Shown one piece after another: positions 5,399-9,597 of a stretch of 9,597 bases of DNA; the stretch's first letter is position 1; every line of letters starts with the position of its first letter. The DNA lies in the NCBI GenBank assembly GCA_021647535.1, contig JAKIUO010000115.1, positions 1 to 9,597 of the forward strand, read 5' to 3'. The DNA comes from Hyphomicrobiaceae bacterium (GTDB lineage Bacteria > Pseudomonadota > Alphaproteobacteria > Rhizobiales > JAKIUO01). Position numbers and translations under genes: made by a program. The notes below the pieces were generated by a model that worked only from the letters and a program-made list of their open reading frames with translations, searched no databases and was not told the DNA's origin.

Positions 5399-7513
5399 TC
5401 ATCGTCCTTCGCGCAGCCATGTAAAGGACAGAGCGCCGAGCAATAAGGCCAGGGCCAACAGGCCGGAAAACAGCGGGATCAGTTGAGCGCTGCGCACATG
5501 ATAGGCTTTGCGATCGGCCAGCGCCAGCCAACCAGGGCCAAACATCTGGCGGCCTTTGCCAGCCATTAAAATACGGGGCAGGGCTGTTTGTTGAGTTTTG
5601 TCAGCCGTTTTTTCCGTTGCCTTCCCCTGCCAAAGGGCGGTGCCCCCCGTTGTCTTGATCAAGGGCGCTAACAATTTACGGCTGGCTGTGACGCTGGAAA
5701 ATTCACGCGAGTTGATGCGGCCAATATGGATGGCCGATGTCATTTCTCCGCTTGACAGACGATAGAGACCACCGACCGGCGCTTTGATTTTTTTGCGCCA
5801 GATACCGGGGCTGGTCTTTTCGAGGGTGATCAGCGATTTTTTGCCGGTGGGGGAGGTCAGCTCCACCGGGGGAACTGTTTCACCCATGGAACGCCGCTCT
5901 ATGGTCAGAGTGCGTCCCTTGGCATGGGCGGTCAGAAATTCCTCTTCAAGGTCAGGTTCTTTCATCAGCCAGTGCGACAGGCGGCGAAACAGGGCATTAT
6001 AGGGTCCGCCGCCATCATAGCCGCGCGCCCACAGCCAGGCATGATCGGACAACATCATGGCAACGCGTCCCTTGCCGCGCCGGTCGAGCAAAAGCAGGGG
6101 TTTTTCGTCCGGGCCGGTCATCAGCACATCTCCCGAGCGGGCGCGCGCATCAATCAGGCGGAACCATTTGCCCCAGGACGGTTCTCCTGTGCCGCCCTCA
6201 AGCGCGGCTCCAGGCAGGGCTCTGGTGACGGGGTGGCGACGGCCATTTTTGCTGATACGGGCCTTGAACGGCTGCACGGTGATGGCACCCGTAGGGTCGG
6301 CTGGCAAAACCTGTGCAAGGGGGGTTCTCGCCAGTGAGCGCCGTTTGGCAAACTGCGCGCCAGCGGCGATCAAAACCGCGCCGCCAGCTTCCACATAGCG
6401 CGCCACATTATCAAGATAAATCAGCGGCAGCACGCCGCGACGGCGATAGCGATCAAAGATGATCAGATCAAAATCAGAGAGGCGTTCGGAAAACAGCTCT
6501 CTGGTTGGAAAGGCAATCAGCGAGAGCTGGTTGATGGGCGTGCCATCCTGTTTTTCAGGGGGGCGTAAAATGGTAAAATGAACCAAGTCAACGGCGGCGT
6601 CTGAACGCAAAAGATTGCGCCAGGTGCGTTCGCCGGGGTGAGGCTCGCCAGACACCAGCAGCACCCGCAGATTTTCCCGCACGCCTTGCGCCGACAAAAC
6701 TAGCCGGTTATTGGCAAGGGTAAGTTCATCAGGAACGCCCGCCAGCTCGACCTCGAAAATATTTTGACCGGCATGGGGAAAGTCAAAATCAATGGTGATT
6801 TCTTCACCAATTCTGACGCCGATGGTGCGGTCCGGCTTGTTTTCGCGCCGAATGGTCAGCTGCGCCAGAGGAGAAGCGGCTTTGTTTTGTCCGGTTTCCT
6901 GCACTTCAAGGCGGATCTGACGGGTGGTATCGACGAGGCCAAAACGCGGGGCTTCAATCAGCTTTATGCGCCGGTCAAATTCATCGCGGCGACCTGTTAT
7001 GAGGGCGTGCAGAGGTACATCAAGACCCAGTATTTCAGGCTTTTTGGGGATGTCGTGGATCTGTCCATCGGTGATCAGAAAAATACCAGCCAGCCGGTCA
7101 CGTGGAATATCGGCCAGACCATTATTCATATCAGCGATGAGCTTTGTGCCATGGTCCTGCGTGTTGGTGTTGTTGCCGCTTTTTATGGTGCGAATTTCCA
7201 GATTGGCGATTTTGCCGAGCCGCTGGCGCAGTTGTTTTTCCAGTTCAAGCGTGGTTTTCATGCGGTGGGTGATTTTCTGGCTGTCGGAATGATCGACGAC
7301 GACAAGGGCAATATTGTCGAGCCGGTCACGCTGCTCGCGCTTCAGCTGCGGATTGAGCAAAGCCAGAAACAACAGGCCAAGGGCAAAAGTGCGCGCCAGA
7401 CCGGGCAGCGGACGACGCCACAGGTTCAAAAGCGCGACAAGGACGCATAAAATTCCCAGCACCCACAAAGTGAGGGGGGAGAGGTAAGGGGCAAAGTCGA
7501 GCGCATATTCCAT
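5399..7513 (-). CDS. Membrane protein with VWA-like and amidotransferase-fold domains
   Basis: A 704-aa protein of unknown molecular function. Membrane segments are likely at about 12-31 and 38-54 and a last one at 677-697, leaving a large soluble part between. Residues about 67-175 look like a von Willebrand A domain: VVVDHSDSQ (71-79) contains the D-x-S-x-S metal-site motif (D74, S76, S78), and FLITDGQIHD (145-154) fits the later VWA strand with its acidic turn. Residues about 283-395 and 455-515 (RVLLVSGEPHPGERTW, DFDLIIFDRY, YVEAGGAVLIAAG, GRVAMMLSDHAW) look like a class I glutamine-amidotransferase-like fold; no catalytic Cys is visible, so it is probably not an active amidotransferase. 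The ATG at 7513 has AAGAGA about nine bases upstream. It lies 73 bp after the DUF4159-type gene and is probably cotranscribed. Such proteins commonly accompany MoxR, DUF58 and BatA/DUF4159 genes, a set linked to envelope stress or protein assembly. Confidence 0.75.
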   Translation of the reverse strand: MEYALDFAPYLSPLTLWVLGILCVLVALLNLWRRPLPGLARTFALGLLFLALLNPQLKREQRDRLDNIALVVVDHSDSQKITHRMKTTLELEKQLRQRLGKIANLEIRTIKSGNNTNTQDHGTKLIADMNNGLADIPRDRLAGIFLITDGQIHDIPKKPEILGLDVPLHALITGRRDEFDRRIKLIEAPRFGLVDTTRQIRLEVQETGQNKAASPLAQLTIRRENKPDRTIGVRIGEEITIDFDFPHAGQNIFEVELAGVPDELTLANNRLVLSAQGVRENLRVLLVSGEPHPGERTWRNLLRSDAAVDLVHFTILRPPEKQDGTPINQLSLIAFPTRELFSERLSDFDLIIFDRYRRRGVLPLIYLDNVARYVEAGGAVLIAAGAQFAKRRSLARTPLAQVLPADPTGAITVQPFKARISKNGRRHPVTRALPGAALEGGTGEPSWGKWFRLIDARARSGDVLMTGPDEKPLLLLDRRGKGRVAMMLSDHAWLWARGYDGGGPYNALFRRLSHWLMKEPDLEEEFLTAHAKGRTLTIERRSMGETVPPVELTSPTGKKSLITLEKTSPGIWRKKIKAPVGGLYRLSSGEMTSAIHIGRINSREFSSVTASRKLLAPLIKTTGGTALWQGKATEKTADKTQQTALPRILMAGKGRQMFGPGWLALADRKAYHVRSAQLIPLFSGLLALALLLGALSFTWLREGR

Positions 7514-7516
7514 TTA

Positions 7517-7592
7517 TTCGATCTCTTATTGTCCAAGTCTCTAATGTTCCAAGTCTCTAATGTTCGCGTCTCTATTGCTCTTGTTGCTATTG
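7517..7592 (-). repeat. Degenerate 15-16-bp tandem repeat spanning a stop codon
   Basis: Read on the minus strand, five units of 15, 15, 16, 15 and 15 bp start at 7592, 7577, 7562, 7546 and 7531, with consensus near CAWTAGAGACTTGGA. The third and fourth units differ only by one extra A. The first unit contains the last codon and TAG stop of the upstream gene, and CTTGGACAATA occurs both there and in the repeats. The last unit ends immediately before TAAATG of the next gene and supplies its AAGAGA ribosome site. Local slippage or unequal duplication explains the pattern. Confidence 0.75.
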
Positions 7593-9597
7593 TCCAAGGC
7601 GGCGCATCAGGGCAGGCAGGTGAACCTGATCGGCTTTGTAGTTGCCAGTGAGAGCATACATAACAATATTGACGCCGGTACGATAGGACATTTCACGCTG
7701 GCGCTCGCCATCCGGGGAAACTGCAAACAGGGTGCGGCCATTCTGATCGGTGGCCCAGGCGGCGGCCAGATTGTTCGAGGTGATGAGGATCGAGCTGACG
7801 CCATCGGCGCTGCGGGCGGGCAGGGTGCTGCCAGAGGGTGTTTTCGGCGTTGCTTCGACCCACATTGTGCCTTCTTTCCAGCGACCGGGGAAGCTGTTGA
7901 GCAGGTAAAAACTGCGGGTCAGCACATGGTCATGCGGCACCGGCTCAAGCGGCGGGATATCCATGCGCGCCAGCAAACGGGCCAGCGGGCTGCGGGCGCT
8001 AAAATTGTTCCCCGGCATGAACGTGTTGATCTGGTCCCGCGTATCAAAAAGAATGACGCCGCCCTGTTTCATATAGGCATTGATGCGGGCCACAGTCTGG
8101 CTGTCGAGCTTGCGCGGATTGGCGGGAATGGCCCAGTAGAGCAGCGGGAAAAAGGCCAGTTCGTCTTTGGAAATATCAACGCCAACCGGTTCCTTGGGTT
8201 CAAAGGCTGTCCGTCTGGCGAGAATTCGCGACAGGGCGGCAAGGCCCAACCGGTTGACGCGGTTGATCTCCGGGTCCGCCGTTCGCACAAAGGCCAGATG
8301 GGTATCAAGCGACATATTAAGGGCTGTTCTATCACCAGCGATTGACGGGCTTTTCTTTGGTGCGGCAGTGGCGGGCGTTGGCAGGGCGTTCAACAATAGG
8401 GCGATGAGCCCCATCGCCGCAGTGCTTTTGGCCGCTTTTTGAAATCCGGCGCGTTGGACGACGGGATCAAACAGACCGCGCATAAAGGCCATGACAAGCC
8501 CGTCAGCCAGAAACAAAAGCAGAGCCAGCAACAGCAGATAGGGGGCCAGCGGTGTGGCGCTATTGGTGCGGTACGGCTCTATATTGGCGCCTTTTGGCAG
8601 GTCTGTCAGCGCTGTCAGTCTGAATTTTTTTGAGGCGATATTGAGCGCTCTTGTATGCCCGAGCGTACCATAAAGGCCGGGCGGATGGCGAGGATTGGGG
8701 GTATAGTGAGCGAGTTTGTTGAGTTTGAGGGGTTCGGTCCGTACGTCTGGTGCTTTTAAATCGCCAAAGCCATCGAGAATACGCACCGGTGGCAGGGCGG
8801 CAAGCTGGCTGGTTGAGCTGGTTCTTGTTTGGGGAGCGGGAGCGGGGGCGGGGCGTTCCTGATCGGCAGGCAGTACGCCCGTTGACAATTCGCCAAGGCG
8901 GCGCAGCATATCGACAAACAGACCTGAATGGGGCAAATCGGACCAGTTGGAATTGGCCGTGACATGAAACAGAACAAGCAGACCACGGTTTATTTTTTGG
9001 GCTGTGACCAGCGGCGTACCATCCTGAAGGCGCGCCCAGATCAGCACATCATCGGTGATCTGTGAAGGGTCGGCCAGCACCTGCCGCTTGACGCTGACAT
9101 CTTTGGGGACAGAAAGGCCAAAAAACGGGCTGCTTTGTTCAAAGGCGGCGAGCTTTTGCGGTTTACTCCACGATAGTGCGCCGCCTAGTGTGCGTCCACC
9201 GGCACGCAAGGCGACAGGCAACAGGCTATCGCTGCCCTGCTCCAGACGGGGACCGGCGAACCGAATGACAATGCCGCCGCGCTCCAGCCAGCTTTCAAGC
9301 TCTTGCGTCGGGGCTCTTTCAAGACGACCAATGCCTGCCATAATGAGGGTTGAGATATCGTTCGAGAGCAGCGTTTTCAGGGCTTTGGAGGTGTTGCGAT
9401 CATCGGCAATGGTGAGTTCGCTATAGGGTTTAAGAGCCTTTTTGATATAATAAAGCGGCGATAAAAGCGGTTGCGCTTCTTCGCTGGTTCCCCCGCTAAT
9501 GAGGCCAATGCGTTGCCAGTTGGCGCGCCCGTCCACCAGAACTGTGGTGCCAGCCGAGCGCTGCCCCTTTAGCTTGATGCGCGTCACCTGGTGGCGC
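7587..9597 (-). CDS. BatA/DUF4159-type membrane protein, N-terminus missing
   Basis: The frame is open to the right edge, so the true start lies outside; about 669 codons are visible. An internal GTG at 9587 is not a convincing start. Numbering from it, residues about 25-235 form an alpha/beta domain of amidotransferase-like fold (STLIMAGIGRLE, WLERGGIVIRFAG, GLLVLFHVTANSNW), then a Pro/Ala-rich linker (240-265). Membrane helices follow at 347-366 and 388-405. The C-terminal 425-655 matches the DUF4159 pattern: LDTHLAFVRT (427-436), RLGLAALSRIL (446-456), DISKDELAFFPLLYWAIP (471-488), GGVILFDTRDQ (509-519), LLNSFPGRW (562-570), YRTGVNIVMYALTGNYK (635-651). In full-length relatives an N-terminal BatA-like two-helix region precedes this, and MoxR ATPase and DUF58 genes lie upstream. 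DUF4159 itself resembles an amidotransferase fold without known activity. The role is unknown; an envelope or protein-quality function is inferred from the gene neighbourhood known for the family. Confidence 0.8.
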   Translation of the reverse strand, partial: RHQVTRIKLKGQRSAGTTVLVDGRANWQRIGLISGGTSEEAQPLLSPLYYIKKALKPYSELTIADDRNTSKALKTLLSNDISTLIMAGIGRLERAPTQELESWLERGGIVIRFAGPRLEQGSDSLLPVALRAGGRTLGGALSWSKPQKLAAFEQSSPFFGLSVPKDVSVKRQVLADPSQITDDVLIWARLQDGTPLVTAQKINRGLLVLFHVTANSNWSDLPHSGLFVDMLRRLGELSTGVLPADQERPAPAPAPQTRTSSTSQLAALPPVRILDGFGDLKAPDVRTEPLKLNKLAHYTPNPRHPPGLYGTLGHTRALNIASKKFRLTALTDLPKGANIEPYRTNSATPLAPYLLLLALLLFLADGLVMAFMRGLFDPVVQRAGFQKAAKSTAAMGLIALLLNALPTPATAAPKKSPSIAGDRTALNMSLDTHLAFVRTADPEINRVNRLGLAALSRILARRTAFEPKEPVGVDISKDELAFFPLLYWAIPANPRKLDSQTVARINAYMKQGGVILFDTRDQINTFMPGNNFSARSPLARLLARMDIPPLEPVPHDHVLTRSFYLLNSFPGRWKEGTMWVEATPKTPSGSTLPARSADGVSSILITSNNLAAAWATDQNGRTLFAVSPDGERQREMSYRTGVNIVMYALTGNYKADQVHLPALMRRLGQ

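Noticed and set aside
7560..8345. 261-codon plus-strand open frame
   Set aside because: It is antisense to the conserved DUF4159 region and has a His/Gln/Gly-rich composition typical of a shadow frame. The similar frame at 6764-7450 is rejected for the same reason.

Overview
The window reads as part of a Gram-negative, most likely alphaproteobacterial, chromosome of about 50-55 % GC. The evidence is an arabinose-5-phosphate isomerase for LPS Kdo synthesis, an outer-membrane beta-barrel protein, and a pair of large membrane proteins of the BatA/DUF4159 and VWA-plus-amidotransferase-fold type that are common in Alphaproteobacteria. I cannot name a genus. There are no tRNAs, rRNAs, transposases, phage genes or CRISPR arrays.

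Layout from left to right. (i) 1-868, minus strand: N-terminal 289 residues of a divergent sodium:solute symporter-fold membrane protein, running off the left edge. (ii) 1073-2053, minus: kdsD, SIS domain plus two CBS domains. (iii) 2054-2461: a 408-bp gene-free divergent region, most of it an unusually well-folded 268-bp element (2112-2379). It has 32-bp nearly perfect terminal inverted repeats, an internal 88-nt imperfect hairpin and a second internal stem that competes with a terminator-like hairpin. A consensus extended -10 sits at its right end. (iv) 2462-4066, plus: secreted outer-membrane beta-barrel protein. (v) 4067-4306: convergent spacer packed with consecutive palindromes. (vi) 4307-5209, minus: galU. 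(vii) 5399-7513 and 7587-9597, minus: a two-gene unit in transcription order BatA/DUF4159-type protein (5' end outside the window), then VWA/amidotransferase-fold membrane protein. The two are separated by a degenerate 15-16-bp tandem repeat.

Functionally the middle of the window concerns the cell surface. KdsD makes arabinose-5-phosphate for Kdo, GalU makes UDP-glucose for surface polysaccharides, and the beta-barrel protein is of a type often found with polysaccharide export loci. The right-hand pair resembles the downstream half of MoxR/DUF58/BatA-type gene sets, whose molecular role is poorly known. MoxR and DUF58 genes would be expected beyond the right edge, but this cannot be seen.

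The most interesting object is the 2112-2379 element. It could be a non-autonomous mobile element (MITE-like), a structured RNA, or a divergent regulatory region with duplicated outward-facing promoter arms; the sequence alone does not decide.
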